A stretch of 33,352 nucleotides of DNA from Flavobacteriaceae bacterium (GTDB lineage: Bacteria; Bacteroidota; Bacteroidia; Flavobacteriales; Flavobacteriaceae): assembly GCA_017856235.1 (NCBI GenBank), contig JAFMFH010000013.1:1-33352 (forward strand), written 5' to 3'. Below the pieces are notes generated by a model, which was not told the DNA's origin, made no database searches, and saw nothing but the letters and a program-made list of their open reading frames with translations. The position numbers and the translations under genes are program-made. Numbering within the stretch: position 1 is the stretch's first letter; each line of letters opens with the position of its first letter. This document shows, one piece after another, positions 9,080-16,935 of this stretch.

Positions 9080-10540
9080 ATGAAAAAGTTTAATTTACTT
9101 CTACTACTATCATTTCTAATAATTAATAGCTGTAAAAAAGAAGATGATGAAGATCCAAATATTATCAGACTTGAAACTGATATAGAGGTCAGTGATTTTA
9201 TATGGAGAGGACTTAACCAATATTACTATTGGCAGGAAAGTGTTTCAAATTTATCTGACTCAAAATTAGATAATGAATCTGAATACGCATACTATTTGAG
9301 TCAAAATTCAGATCCTGACTCTTTTTTTAATTCACTTTTACATCCTGATGACAGATTCAGCTGGATAGTTGATGATTATAAAGATTTAGAGAATATGCTT
9401 CAAGGTATTGCAGATTCTGATGGCATGGAGTTTGGGTTATATGTTGAGTGTAACGATGTAAATGTCTTTGGATTTGTTAGGTATGTTCATAAAAATTCTG
9501 ATGCGGAATTAAAAGGTATAAAAAGAGGTATGCTTTTCAGTGAAATAGATGGAACTAGATTAAGTAGAGATAATTATGGAGATCTTCTTTTCAACAACCA
9601 AAGCAATTCATATACAATAAAATTCTCAGAGCTTAGCTATAATGAAAATAATCAATGTGCTAATATTACAACAGGCACCAATAATATTACACTTGTTAAA
9701 TCAAGATTAGTAAAAAATCCTGTGCACATTTCTAAGATCTTAGAAGTTGAGGGGAAAAAAATTGCATATTTAATGTATAATCAATTTTTAGGAGTAGTTG
9801 ATTCTGAAAACAAAGATTATAATCTAGAGTTAAATAATATTTTTTCTAACTATAAATCTGAAAATGTTGATGAACTTATAATTGACCTAAGATATAATCC
9901 AGGTGGAAGAATTAGTACATCTATTAATCTTGCATCTATGATTACAGGTCAATTTAATAATCAAATTTTTGCAAAGGAAAGATGGAACTCTAAATTAATG
10001 AATTACTGGGAGGAGAATAATCCTGAAAGAATAATAAACAGATTTACTGATAAACTTGACAACAATATTCAAATAAGCTCTTTAAATTTAAATAGACTAT
10101 ATGTAATTACTACCTCAAGATCAGCATCTGCAAGTGAATTATTAATAAATGGTCTTGATCCATATATTGATGTTATCCATATTGGAGATTATACTACTGG
10201 AAAAAATCAGGGCTCAATATCAGTTTATGATTATATAAACGATTCTGGAGATAAAAATCCTAATCATAAGTATGCAATGCAACCAATAGTTTTAAAAATA
10301 GGTAATGTTGCTGGATATACAGATTTTCCTAATGGACTTACTCCTGATATAATTAAAAAAGAGTCTATATCAAATCCTGGGATTCTTGGTGATCCTGAAG
10401 AGCCTCTTCTTAAAATTGCATTAGATAATATTAGAGGTGTTCAATCTAATATTAGTCAAGCTGAGTATTATAAACAAATAGAAAAGCCAACTGATAAAAT
10501 TTATCAAATGATAGAAGTTGATAAGAAGGCTATTGAGTAG
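9080..10540 (+). CDS. S41 family peptidase, lipoprotein
   Basis: 486 residues. The N-terminus is a lipoprotein signal with lipobox IINSC (Cys18) followed by a charged stretch (KKEDDEDP). Residues 30-110 look like the N-terminal helical domain, 115-210 a PDZ-like domain (GIKRGMLFSEIDG at 146-158), and 220-430 the S41 (C-terminal processing protease-like) catalytic core: DELIIDLRYNPGG (264-276), the serine loop SRSASASELL (346-355) and the catalytic lysine in TTGK (Lys375). Both members of the Ser/Lys dyad are therefore present. Probably anchored to the outer membrane, degrading or processing envelope proteins. Its stop codon abuts that of carB on the other strand with no base between. Confidence 0.9.
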   Translation: MKKFNLLLLLSFLIINSCKKEDDEDPNIIRLETDIEVSDFIWRGLNQYYYWQESVSNLSDSKLDNESEYAYYLSQNSDPDSFFNSLLHPDDRFSWIVDDYKDLENMLQGIADSDGMEFGLYVECNDVNVFGFVRYVHKNSDAELKGIKRGMLFSEIDGTRLSRDNYGDLLFNNQSNSYTIKFSELSYNENNQCANITTGTNNITLVKSRLVKNPVHISKILEVEGKKIAYLMYNQFLGVVDSENKDYNLELNNIFSNYKSENVDELIIDLRYNPGGRISTSINLASMITGQFNNQIFAKERWNSKLMNYWEENNPERIINRFTDKLDNNIQISSLNLNRLYVITTSRSASASELLINGLDPYIDVIHIGDYTTGKNQGSISVYDYINDSGDKNPNHKYAMQPIVLKIGNVAGYTDFPNGLTPDIIKKESISNPGILGDPEEPLLKIALDNIRGVQSNISQAEYYKQIEKPTDKIYQMIEVDKKAIE

Positions 10541-13393
10541 TTACTTGGTTAAGTACATTTTTCTTCTATTGTACAGTTCAAAGAAAGTATCATCATTTAA
10601 ATCGTCTATAAATAGTATACTCTCTCCAGTACTTTTCATTTCAGGACCTAATTGTTTATTTACATCAGGAAATTTATTAAATGAGAAAACAGGCTGTTTA
10701 ATAGCATAACCCTTGAGCTCTGGCTTAAAATTAAAATCTTTTAACTTTTTTTCTCCAAGCATTATTTTTGTAGCATAATTAACATAAGGCTCTTTATATG
10801 CTTTAGAAATAAATGGAACAGTTCTAGATGCTCTAGGATTGGCTTCGATAATAAAAACCTTATCATCTTTTATTGCAAATTGTATATTAATTAAACCAAC
10901 TGTATTTAAAGCTAAAGCAATTTTTTTTGTATGATCTCTAATCTGTTTAACAGTGAATTCTCCAAGATTAAATACTGGAAGAGTAGCATTTGAATCACCA
11001 GAATGAATACCACAAGGTTCAATATGTTCCATGATACCAATAATATAGACGTCCTCACCATCACAAATAGCATCAGCCTCAGCCTCAATTGCTCCATCTA
11101 GATATTGATCAAGCAGTAACTTATTATTAGGAATTTTTGAAAGTAAATCGACTACATGTTCCTCAAGTTCTTCTTTATTGATTACAATTTTCATTCCTTG
11201 ACCTCCTAAAACATAGGAAGGTCTGACTAATATTGGAAAATTAAGCTTTTTTGATAATTCAACTGCCTCTTTTGCACTTGTAGCAACTCCAAAATCTGGA
11301 TAGGGTATATTATTATTTTTAAGAAGATTTGAAAAGCTACCTCTATCTTCTGCTAAATCAAGTGACTTAAAGTCTGTGCCAATAATCTTAATATTATAAC
11401 GATCAAGTTTTTCAGCAAGTTTAAGAGCGGTTTGACCACCTAATTGAACAATAACACCTTCAGGTTTTTCATGCCTAATAATATCATAAATATGTTCCCA
11501 AAATACTGGTTCAAAATATAATTTATCAGAAATATCAAAATCAGTTGAAACAGTTTCAGGGTTACAATTTATCATTATGGTTTCATATCCACATTCACTT
11601 GCAGCAAGAACTCCATGTACGCAGCAATAATCAAACTCAATACCCTGACCAATACGATTTGGACCAGATCCTAAAACAATAATTTTTCTTTTTTCAGACA
11701 CATAGCTTTCATTTTCAGAAAACTCAATATTTTCTTTAGTCTTTATTTTTTCTTCAAAAGTAGAATAATAGTATGGGGTTTGAGCTGGAAATTCAGCTGC
11801 ACATGTATCAACTAATTTATAGACTCGATTGATACCTAATTCATCTCTTTTATTATAAACCTCACTTTCAAGACATTCAAGCATATATGCAATTTGTCTA
11901 TCAGCAAAACCTTTTTGCTTTGCTTCTAATAGTAAATCATAATCAATTTTATCAATATTAGTTTTGGAAATCTCTTGCTCAAGAATATGTAGTTCTTCAT
12001 ATTGTTTCAAAAACCACATATCAATCTTTGTTAAATCATATATCCTACTTAATGGAATGCCCGCCTGAATTGCATCATAAATGACAAATACTCTATCCCA
12101 ACTTGCATTTTTTAATTTACTTATTATTGTATTATAATCTTTATAACCTTTTCCATCTGCACCTAGGCCATTTCTTTTAATTTCAAGAGATTGAGTTGCT
12201 TTATGAAGAGCTTCTTGAAATGAACGACCTATTCCCATAACTTCTCCAACAGCTTTCATTTGCAAACCTAGAGTTCTGTCAGAGCCTTCAAATTTATCAA
12301 AATTCCATCTTGGGATTTTAACAATAACATAGTCTAGAGTAGGCTCAAAAAGAGCGGAAGTAGATTTAGTGATTTGATTATTTAATTCATCTAAAGTATA
12401 ACCCAAGGCAAGTTTAGCAGCAACTTTAGCAATTGGATAGCCGGATGCTTTAGATGCTAATGCAGATGATCTTGAAACTCTAGGGTTTATTTCAATTGCA
12501 ATTATATCTTCTTTCTCATCAGGACTAACAGCAAATTGAACATTACATCCACCTGCAAAGTCACCAATACTCTTCATCATTTTAATAGCCATGTCTCTCA
12601 TTCTCTGATAAGTTGTATCAGATAATGTCATAGCCGGTGCTACAGTTATTGAATCACCTGTGTGAATCCCCATAGGATCCATATTTTCAATTGTACAGAT
12701 AATTACAATATTGTTATTTTTATCTCTAAGAAGCTCTAACTCATATTCTTTCCAACCTATAAGAGCCTTATCGATTAATACTTCATGTATAGGTGATGAT
12801 TCAAGACCTCTTGTAAGTAGAGCATTGAATTTTTCTTCTTCAAAAACTATAGAAGCACCAGTACCTCCAAGTGTAAAAGAAGGTCTTATAACCAATGGGA
12901 AACCAAATCTTTGGGCAATTTCTTTACCTTTTAAAAAAGATGAAGCACTTTCAGCTGGAGCTACTGGAATGTTAATTTTATTTAATAGGGTTCTAAACTT
13001 CTCTCTATCTTCTGTAATCTCAATAGCATCTATATCAACTCCAATAATATCAACATTAAATCTAGACCAAATCTCTTTTTCTTGAGCTTCAATACATAAA
13101 TTTAAGGCTGTCTGACCACCCATTGTTGGGAGAACAGCATCAATATCATTATGAATTTCTAATATTTCAATTATAGATTTTGTTGTAAGAGGCTTTAAAT
13201 ATATATAATCAGCCATGGAAGGGTCAGTCATAATTGTGGCAGGATTAGAATTAATAAGTATAGTCTTAATTCCATCTTCCTTTAAGGATCTTAAAGCCTG
13301 AGAGCCAGAATAATCAAATTCACAAGCTTGACCAATTATAATGGGTCCTGAGCCAATTATAAGAATTGATTTAATTTTTTTATCCTTGGGCAT
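10541..13393 (-). CDS. carB: Carbamoyl-phosphate synthase large subunit, short form without MGS domain
   Basis: 950 residues. CarB makes carbamoyl phosphate from bicarbonate, ATP and glutamine-derived ammonia, for pyrimidines and arginine. Two tandem ATP-grasp halves are clear: the first with GSGPIIIGQACEFDYSG, RPSFTLGGTGAS and EINPRVSRSSALASKASGYP; the second with GSGPNRIGQGIEFDYC, RPSYVLGGQGM and EANPRASRTVPFISKA. The protein ends at about residue 950, right after the second ATP-grasp domain, so the ~120-residue C-terminal MGS-like allosteric domain of the enterobacterial enzyme is missing. This length is usual in flavobacteria and is not a truncation: the frame ends cleanly. carA is not in the window. 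A near-consensus -7 box (TATATTTT) lies 10 nt before the ATG, inside the T-tract of the rpmH terminator. Confidence 0.97.
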   Translation of the reverse strand: MPKDKKIKSILIIGSGPIIIGQACEFDYSGSQALRSLKEDGIKTILINSNPATIMTDPSMADYIYLKPLTTKSIIEILEIHNDIDAVLPTMGGQTALNLCIEAQEKEIWSRFNVDIIGVDIDAIEITEDREKFRTLLNKINIPVAPAESASSFLKGKEIAQRFGFPLVIRPSFTLGGTGASIVFEEEKFNALLTRGLESSPIHEVLIDKALIGWKEYELELLRDKNNNIVIICTIENMDPMGIHTGDSITVAPAMTLSDTTYQRMRDMAIKMMKSIGDFAGGCNVQFAVSPDEKEDIIAIEINPRVSRSSALASKASGYPIAKVAAKLALGYTLDELNNQITKSTSALFEPTLDYVIVKIPRWNFDKFEGSDRTLGLQMKAVGEVMGIGRSFQEALHKATQSLEIKRNGLGADGKGYKDYNTIISKLKNASWDRVFVIYDAIQAGIPLSRIYDLTKIDMWFLKQYEELHILEQEISKTNIDKIDYDLLLEAKQKGFADRQIAYMLECLESEVYNKRDELGINRVYKLVDTCAAEFPAQTPYYYSTFEEKIKTKENIEFSENESYVSEKRKIIVLGSGPNRIGQGIEFDYCCVHGVLAASECGYETIMINCNPETVSTDFDISDKLYFEPVFWEHIYDIIRHEKPEGVIVQLGGQTALKLAEKLDRYNIKIIGTDFKSLDLAEDRGSFSNLLKNNNIPYPDFGVATSAKEAVELSKKLNFPILVRPSYVLGGQGMKIVINKEELEEHVVDLLSKIPNNKLLLDQYLDGAIEAEADAICDGEDVYIIGIMEHIEPCGIHSGDSNATLPVFNLGEFTVKQIRDHTKKIALALNTVGLINIQFAIKDDKVFIIEANPRASRTVPFISKAYKEPYVNYATKIMLGEKKLKDFNFKPELKGYAIKQPVFSFNKFPDVNKQLGPEMKSTGESILFIDDLNDDTFFELYNRRKMYLTK

Positions 13394-13410
13394 AAATCAC
13401 ACTAAAATAT

Positions 13411-13436
13411 AAAAAAAAAGGTGCCTTAAAAGCACC
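13411..13436 (-). terminator. Rho-independent terminator of rpmH
   Basis: On the minus strand, GGTGC, a 7-nt loop, GCACC, then nine consecutive T. It lies 23 nt after the rpmH stop and before the carB ATG. The stem is only 5 bp but G+C-rich compared with the surroundings, and the T-tract is perfect. It separates rpmH from carB, which is on the same strand. It is the only convincing intrinsic terminator in the window. Confidence 0.75.
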
Positions 13437-13458
13437 ATCTATAAAAAGTTATTAAAAA

Positions 13459-13617
13459 CTATTTCTTATGACGAGATTCATCTGATACAGATATTTTTTT
13501 TCTACCTTTTGATCTCCTACTTGCAAGAACTCTACGTCCATTCGCTGAAGACATTCTTTCCATGAAACCGTGCTTATTTCTTCTTTTTCTCTTAGATGGT
13601 TGATAAGTCCTTTTCAA
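13459..13617 (-). CDS. rpmH: 50S ribosomal protein L34, TTG start
   Basis: 52 residues. The translated frame begins [17 protein letters not shown] after the initiator, runs through [23 protein letters not shown] and ends [10 protein letters not shown]; this is L34 over its whole length. L34 is a very basic protein of the large ribosomal subunit. The start must be the TTG at 13617-13615: the two codons before it are ATT and ACA and the next is an in-frame TAG, so no upstream ATG exists, and the next internal ATG would remove the conserved N-terminus. A TATATTTG promoter box lies 21 nt upstream and a terminator 23 nt downstream, so it is a single-gene transcript. dnaA and rnpA, its neighbours in many bacteria, are absent here. 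Confidence 0.96.
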   Translation of the reverse strand: MKRTYQPSKRKRRNKHGFMERMSSANGRRVLASRRSKGRKKISVSDESRHKK

Positions 13618-13638
13618 AATTGTCTATTTAATCGGACG

Positions 13639-13646
13639 CAAATATA
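13639..13646 (-). promoter_or_regulatory. -7 promoter box of rpmH
   Basis: On the minus strand, TATATTTG, an exact TAnnTTTG match, with 21 nt between its last base and the TTG start of rpmH. No good TTTG is found at -33. Confidence 0.55.
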
Positions 13647-13686
13647 ATATCTTTTTGTTCAACTTCATATAAATATTTTTAAATTG

Positions 13687-13694
13687 TAAATTTG
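13687..13694 (+). promoter_or_regulatory. -7 promoter box of the 13703 gene
   Basis: TAAATTTG, an exact TAnnTTTG match, 8 nt before the ATG at 13703. The predicted leader is only about 1-4 nt. The -33 region does not match TTTG. Confidence 0.5.
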
Positions 13695-13702
13695 CACAAA
13701 AT

Positions 13703-14218
13703 ATGATACCAAAAATTATAAAGCTTATAGCCTCCATTTCTCTATTTGGATACGGAGTATACCAAATAACAGAAACATTTATAGGAAATGGAATTTTCCT
13801 AATTATTCTTTCAATTCTTTTAGTTGTATTATACTTCAAAAATGAAGTTTTAATATTCGCTTTTTTAAGTTTAAGAAAACAGGATTTTGATAAAACTGAA
13901 AGAATACTAAAGCTAATAAAAAACCCTAAGACTGCTTTAGTTAGAAAACAGCAGGGCTTCTTCCATTATTTAAATGGACTAATCCAATCTCAAAAAAATC
14001 TAACAATTGCTGAAAAACATTTCCGTGAAGCATTAAAATTAGGCTTAAGTATGAGTCATGATATTGCTATGGCTAAATTAAGTCTAGCTGGAATAATGAT
14101 GCAAAAGAGAAGAAAAAGAGAGGCTCAATCATTACTAACTGAAGCAAAGTCTTTTGATAAACACAATATGCTTAATGCTCAAATAAAACTAATGCAAGAA
14201 CAGATGAAAAGAATTTAG
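13703..14218 (+). CDS. Membrane protein with TPR-like C-terminal region, function unknown
   Basis: 171 residues. Residues 1-55 hold two hydrophobic helices (about 5-25 and 28-53), and residues 58-171 are helical and basic. The segment KQQGFFHYLNGLIQSQKNLTIAEKHFREALKLGL reads like a tetratricopeptide unit (paired helices with Leu/Ala/Gly spacing), and DIAMAKLSLAGIMMQKRRKREAQSLLTEAK like a second. This suggests an inner-membrane-anchored scaffold with a cytoplasmic adaptor domain. I recognise the type (small flavobacterial TPR membrane protein) but know of no function. It is 58 nt upstream of the acetyltransferase gene, which has its own promoter box, and divergent from rpmH. Confidence 0.7.
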   Translation: MIPKIIKLIASISLFGYGVYQITETFIGNGIFLIILSILLVVLYFKNEVLIFAFLSLRKQDFDKTERILKLIKNPKTALVRKQQGFFHYLNGLIQSQKNLTIAEKHFREALKLGLSMSHDIAMAKLSLAGIMMQKRRKREAQSLLTEAKSFDKHNMLNAQIKLMQEQMKRI

Positions 14219-14250
14219 TTAAAGGTTTTTATTCATAAATAGATTTTTTT

Positions 14251-14258
14251 TATCTTTG
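14251..14258 (+). promoter_or_regulatory. -7 promoter box of the small GNAT gene
   Basis: TATCTTTG, exact TAnnTTTG, with TTTT (14227-14230) at 20-nt spacing as a 3/4-match -33 box. An alternative TTG start at 14256 would lie inside this box, which argues for the ATG at 14277 (18 nt from the box) as the true start. Confidence 0.6.
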
Positions 14259-14276
14259 CAGTCCGACTTTTTAATT

Positions 14277-14570
14277 ATGATTGATATAAATATCGAAAAT
14301 AATGAGTTTTTAAGACAATTTGAAGTCAAAGTTTCAGACACTTTAGCTAGGATAGAATACGCTGAACAAGAAAGAAAAATTTTCTTAACAAAAATTCATA
14401 TACCTGATACAATTAAGGATAAATCTTTTGAAGAGAAGTTCATAATTAAGGTTTTAGAATTTATTGAGAATAAGAATTTAAGAGTTGTGCCAACCTCACC
14501 CAGAATTGCTAGTTTTGTTAGAAAAAACAAAGCATATAAGCATTTATTACCTGTCGGAATAAAGCTTTAA
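14277..14570 (+). CDS. Small GNAT-fold N-acetyltransferase, YidJ-like
   Basis: 97 residues, the size of the minimal GNAT_YidJ/YjdJ family rather than the ~150 of ordinary GNATs. The pattern is recognisable: IEYAEQERKIFLTKIHIPDTI (beta strands leading to the acetyl-CoA-binding part), EEKFIIKVLEFIENKNLRVVPTSP, then AYKHLLPVG near the end. Members bind acetyl-CoA; their acceptors are generally unknown. I chose ATG 14277 over TTG 14256 because the TTG lies in the promoter box. Its stop abuts the mtaB stop on the other strand with zero spacing. Confidence 0.82.
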   Translation: MIDINIENNEFLRQFEVKVSDTLARIEYAEQERKIFLTKIHIPDTIKDKSFEEKFIIKVLEFIENKNLRVVPTSPRIASFVRKNKAYKHLLPVGIKL

Positions 14571-15887
14571 TTAAATTGCAAATCCTTCTGAATCAACTTT
14601 ACTGAATTTCATTTGCTTAATAGTTCCTGCTAATTTTGGATTCCAAGTCGTTCTAAAACGAATATAATTTTCTGAAAAACCTTCAATAAATCCATTTTTA
14701 TTTTCAGACTCAAATAAAACATTATGTATGGTTCCAATATTTTTTTTATAGAAATAAAATTTTTTTCTACTTGAAAGAAGTCTCAAAAGCTTGCTTCTTT
14801 TAATTCTAGTATTTTGATTTACAATTTTAGGCAAAGTTATTGCATGAGTGTTATCTCTTTCCGAATATGAAAATACATGGAGGTATGATACATCTAATGA
14901 ATCTATAAAATTCATACTTTCAATGAATTTATCATCATCTTCTCCTGGAAAACCAACGATCACATCTACTCCAATTGAGGCTTGTGGCATTAATTCGTTA
15001 ATCATTTTAATTCTACTATTATAGAGACTTGAGTCATATCTTCTTCTCATGAGTTTGAGAACAGAGTCACATCCACTTTGAAGTGGAATATGAAAATGAG
15101 GAACAAATTTTTTACTTTTACTAATAAACTCAATTATTTCATTACTCAATAAATTAGGTTCAATTGATGATATTCTAAATCTAATCATTGTATCAAGCTT
15201 TTCTATTTCTTTAATTAAATCGTATAGATTATATTTATTATTTTCCTGATCATTTTTACCAAAATCACCAAGATTAATCCCAGTTAACACAATTTCCTTT
15301 ATTTCCTGAGAATCAATTTTTTTTATGTTTTTTAAAACATTAGCTATTGTACCACTTCTAGATTTACCTCGTGCAAGTGGGATTGTACAAAAACTACATT
15401 TATAGTCACACCCATCCTGTACTTTAAGAAATGCTCTAGTTCTATGATTTAATGAATAGCTTTCTTTAAATAAATTAACCTCATTTATATTACAAGAATG
15501 AACTTTATTAGAGAGATCATTATCAATATTTTTTAGATAATCTAATAAATTAAATTTATCAGATGCACCTAGGACTAAATCAACTCCTTCAACATCAATT
15601 AACTCCTTTGGTTTTAATTGTGCGTAACAACCTATAGCAGCTATGAATGCGTCTGGGTTAACTTTTTGTGCCTGCTTTACATAATACTTAAATTTTTTAT
15701 CTGCATTTTCAGTTACAGAGCATGTATTAATAACATATGCATCTGCATAATCGTTAAAATCAACAATTTTATAATCGTTTTCTTTTAAAGATTTAGAGAT
15801 ATATGAAGATTCAGAAAAGTTTAATTTACAACCTAATGTATGAATAGCAATGGAAGAAATCTTTCTTTTAGACTTAGAAGATAACAT
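14571..15887 (-). CDS. mtaB: tRNA t6A37 methylthiotransferase MtaB
   Basis: 438 residues. A radical-SAM methylthiotransferase that converts t6A to ms2t6A at position 37 of ANN-decoding tRNAs. The N-terminal UPF0004 domain carries three cysteines for the auxiliary [4Fe-4S] cluster: TLGCKLN (Cys20), NTCSVTE (Cys56) and IGCYAQ (Cys87). The radical-SAM CxxxCxxC is DGCDYKCSFC (160, 164, 167), followed by LARGKSRSG. HFHIPLQSGCDSVLKLMRRR and VGFPGEDD are family hallmarks that fit MtaB rather than MiaB or RimO. The C-terminal TRAM-like region is present. The ATG at 15887 is preferred over a TTG 12 nt upstream. It lies just downstream of the L31 gene on the same strand (about 20 nt), so the two translation-related genes are likely cotranscribed. 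Confidence 0.92.
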   Translation of the reverse strand: MLSSKSKRKISSIAIHTLGCKLNFSESSYISKSLKENDYKIVDFNDYADAYVINTCSVTENADKKFKYYVKQAQKVNPDAFIAAIGCYAQLKPKELIDVEGVDLVLGASDKFNLLDYLKNIDNDLSNKVHSCNINEVNLFKESYSLNHRTRAFLKVQDGCDYKCSFCTIPLARGKSRSGTIANVLKNIKKIDSQEIKEIVLTGINLGDFGKNDQENNKYNLYDLIKEIEKLDTMIRFRISSIEPNLLSNEIIEFISKSKKFVPHFHIPLQSGCDSVLKLMRRRYDSSLYNSRIKMINELMPQASIGVDVIVGFPGEDDDKFIESMNFIDSLDVSYLHVFSYSERDNTHAITLPKIVNQNTRIKRSKLLRLLSSRKKFYFYKKNIGTIHNVLFESENKNGFIEGFSENYIRFRTTWNPKLAGTIKQMKFSKVDSEGFAI

Positions 15888-15907
15888 TGTTGAAGGCAAA
15901 ACTAGAA

Positions 15908-16312
15908 TTATTTAGAATCAGATTCTTCTTCTAAAGAATCTGAATTAGCCTCTTCAACAGGTGCCTCAGCAGTAGCCTCTTCAACAGGTGCCTCAGCAGT
16001 AGCCTCTTCAACAGGTGCCTCTTCAACAGGTGCCTCAGCAGTAGCCTCTTCAACAGGTGCTGACTGATTAAAGTTTGCATATTTTGTTCTAAACTTATCA
16101 ACTCTACCAGCAGTATCTACAAGTTTTGACTTACCTGTGTAATAAGGATGAGATGTTCTTGATATCTCTAATTTAAATAACGGGTATTCTACACCATCTA
16201 TTTTGGTAGTTTCTTTAGTATCTACAGTTGATTTAGTAATAAATACATCATTATTAGACATATCTTTAAAAGCGACTAATCTATAGTTTTCAGGATGTGT
16301 ATTACTCTTCAT
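15908..16312 (-). CDS. rpmE: 50S ribosomal protein L31 type B with long acidic repeat tail
   Basis: 134 residues. Residues 1-82 are a complete type B L31 without the zinc-ligand cysteines: [55 protein letters not shown]. The usual protein ends about there. Here about 50 more residues follow, made of an acidic, Pro/Ala-rich repeat (APVEEATAE three times plus partial units), and it ends in EEESDSK. The tail carries almost no positive charge, is expected to be disordered, and would project from the central protuberance of the 50S subunit. There is no frameshift: core and tail are one frame with one stop. A TAAATTTG promoter box lies 16 nt before the ATG. Core identity is certain; the role of the tail is unknown. 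Confidence 0.93.
   Translation of the reverse strand: MKSNTHPENYRLVAFKDMSNNDVFITKSTVDTKETTKIDGVEYPLFKLEISRTSHPYYTGKSKLVDTAGRVDKFRTKYANFNQSAPVEEATAEAPVEEAPVEEATAEAPVEEATAEAPVEEANSDSLEEESDSK
15948..16061 (-). repeat. 27-bp in-frame tandem repeat encoding the L31 tail
   Basis: Read on the plus strand, the unit is GCCTCTTCAACAGGT followed by GCCTCAGCAGTA. Copies: 15948-15974, 15975-16001, a short 15-bp copy 16002-16016 lacking the second part, 16017-16043, and a partial copy 16044-16061. The full copies are identical base for base. The unit length is a multiple of three, so gain or loss of units keeps the frame. Such perfect identity points to recent slippage or unequal recombination. Confidence 0.92.
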
Positions 16313-16328
16313 AGTTTAAAAGTGAGTG

Positions 16329-16336
16329 CAAATTTA
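16329..16336 (-). promoter_or_regulatory. -7 promoter box of the L31 gene
   Basis: On the minus strand, TAAATTTG, exact TAnnTTTG, with 16 nt between the box and the rpmE ATG. No TTTG at -33. Confidence 0.55.
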
Positions 16337-16371
16337 AAATTTTTTTCATATATCCTATAATTATAATTGCT

Positions 16372-16379
16372 TAATTTTG
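16372..16379 (+). promoter_or_regulatory. -7 promoter box of the DUF4199 gene
   Basis: TAATTTTG, exact TAnnTTTG, 23 nt before the ATG at 16403 and divergent from the L31 promoter 35 nt away. It would drive the DUF4199-GT2-ABC transporter run. Confidence 0.58.
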
Positions 16380-16402
16380 CTTATAAATCAAACACAAACA
16401 AA

Positions 16403-16927
16403 ATGATACAAACTAATGGAACAATAAAATCAGTGATAATTAACTATGGACTTCTTTTGGGGGGGGTATCAATTTCATTTGCAATAATGTTATTCTTAAT
16501 GGATATGCACATTGAGCAAGGTTCTCTTCAGAATATTGTAGGTCTAATTTTAACCGTTGGAGCGATTGTTTTTGGACAATTGGCTTTCAAAAAAGCAAAT
16601 GAAGGTTTCTTAAGCTTAGGGGAAGGTTTTAAAATAGGACTTGGTATTTGTGTTGTGGGGTCAATTATTGGCATAATATATGGAATTTTTCAGATGACAA
16701 TCCTTGATCCAGAAACTATGACTAAAGTAATGGAGTATTCAATTGATCAGGCAATTCAACAAAATCCTGAGCTTACAGACGAGATGATAGAAGCAATTGA
16801 AGGTAGTATCGAGTTTTTCACTTCACCTTCTATGATTGCTGTATTTGGTCTTGGATCAGCTTTATTTTTTGGTAGCATAATTTCATTAATTACAGGATTA
16901 GCACTTAAGAAAAATAAACCTGCTTAA
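16403..16927 (+). CDS. DUF4199 family membrane protein
   Basis: 174 residues. Four hydrophobic helices at about 9-31, 39-56, 68-92 and 143-168, with a polar, acidic loop between the third and fourth (DPETMTKVMEYSIDQAIQQNPELTDEMIEAIEG). This layout and the FLSLGEGFKIGLGICVVGSIIGIIYGIF segment fit DUF4199, a Bacteroidota family of unknown function commonly encoded next to a GT2 glycosyltransferase, as here. I use the ATG at 16403; a TTG at 16367 is upstream of the promoter box and so untranscribed. The gene contains a run of eight G at 16459-16466, unusual for this AT-rich DNA. It ends 8 nt before the glycosyltransferase. Confidence 0.83.
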   Translation: MIQTNGTIKSVIINYGLLLGGVSISFAIMLFLMDMHIEQGSLQNIVGLILTVGAIVFGQLAFKKANEGFLSLGEGFKIGLGICVVGSIIGIIYGIFQMTILDPETMTKVMEYSIDQAIQQNPELTDEMIEAIEGSIEFFTSPSMIAVFGLGSALFFGSIISLITGLALKKNKPA

Positions 16928-16935
16928 TTTATTTT

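Noticed and set aside
10541-13393. CarB as a truncated pseudogene because it is ~120 residues shorter than the enterobacterial enzyme
   Set aside because: Both ATP-grasp halves are intact and 950 residues is the usual flavobacterial length; only the allosteric domain is absent.
14256-14276. TTG start giving a 7-residue longer acetyltransferase
   Set aside because: The TTG is part of the TATCTTTG promoter box, so it would be upstream of the transcription start.
15948-16061. Regular direct repeats that might look like a small CRISPR array
   Set aside because: There are no spacers: the units are contiguous, a multiple of three long, and in frame within the L31 gene.
16367-16402. TTG start giving a 12-residue longer DUF4199 protein
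   Set aside because: It lies upstream of the exact TAATTTTG promoter box (16372-16379) and would not be transcribed from it.
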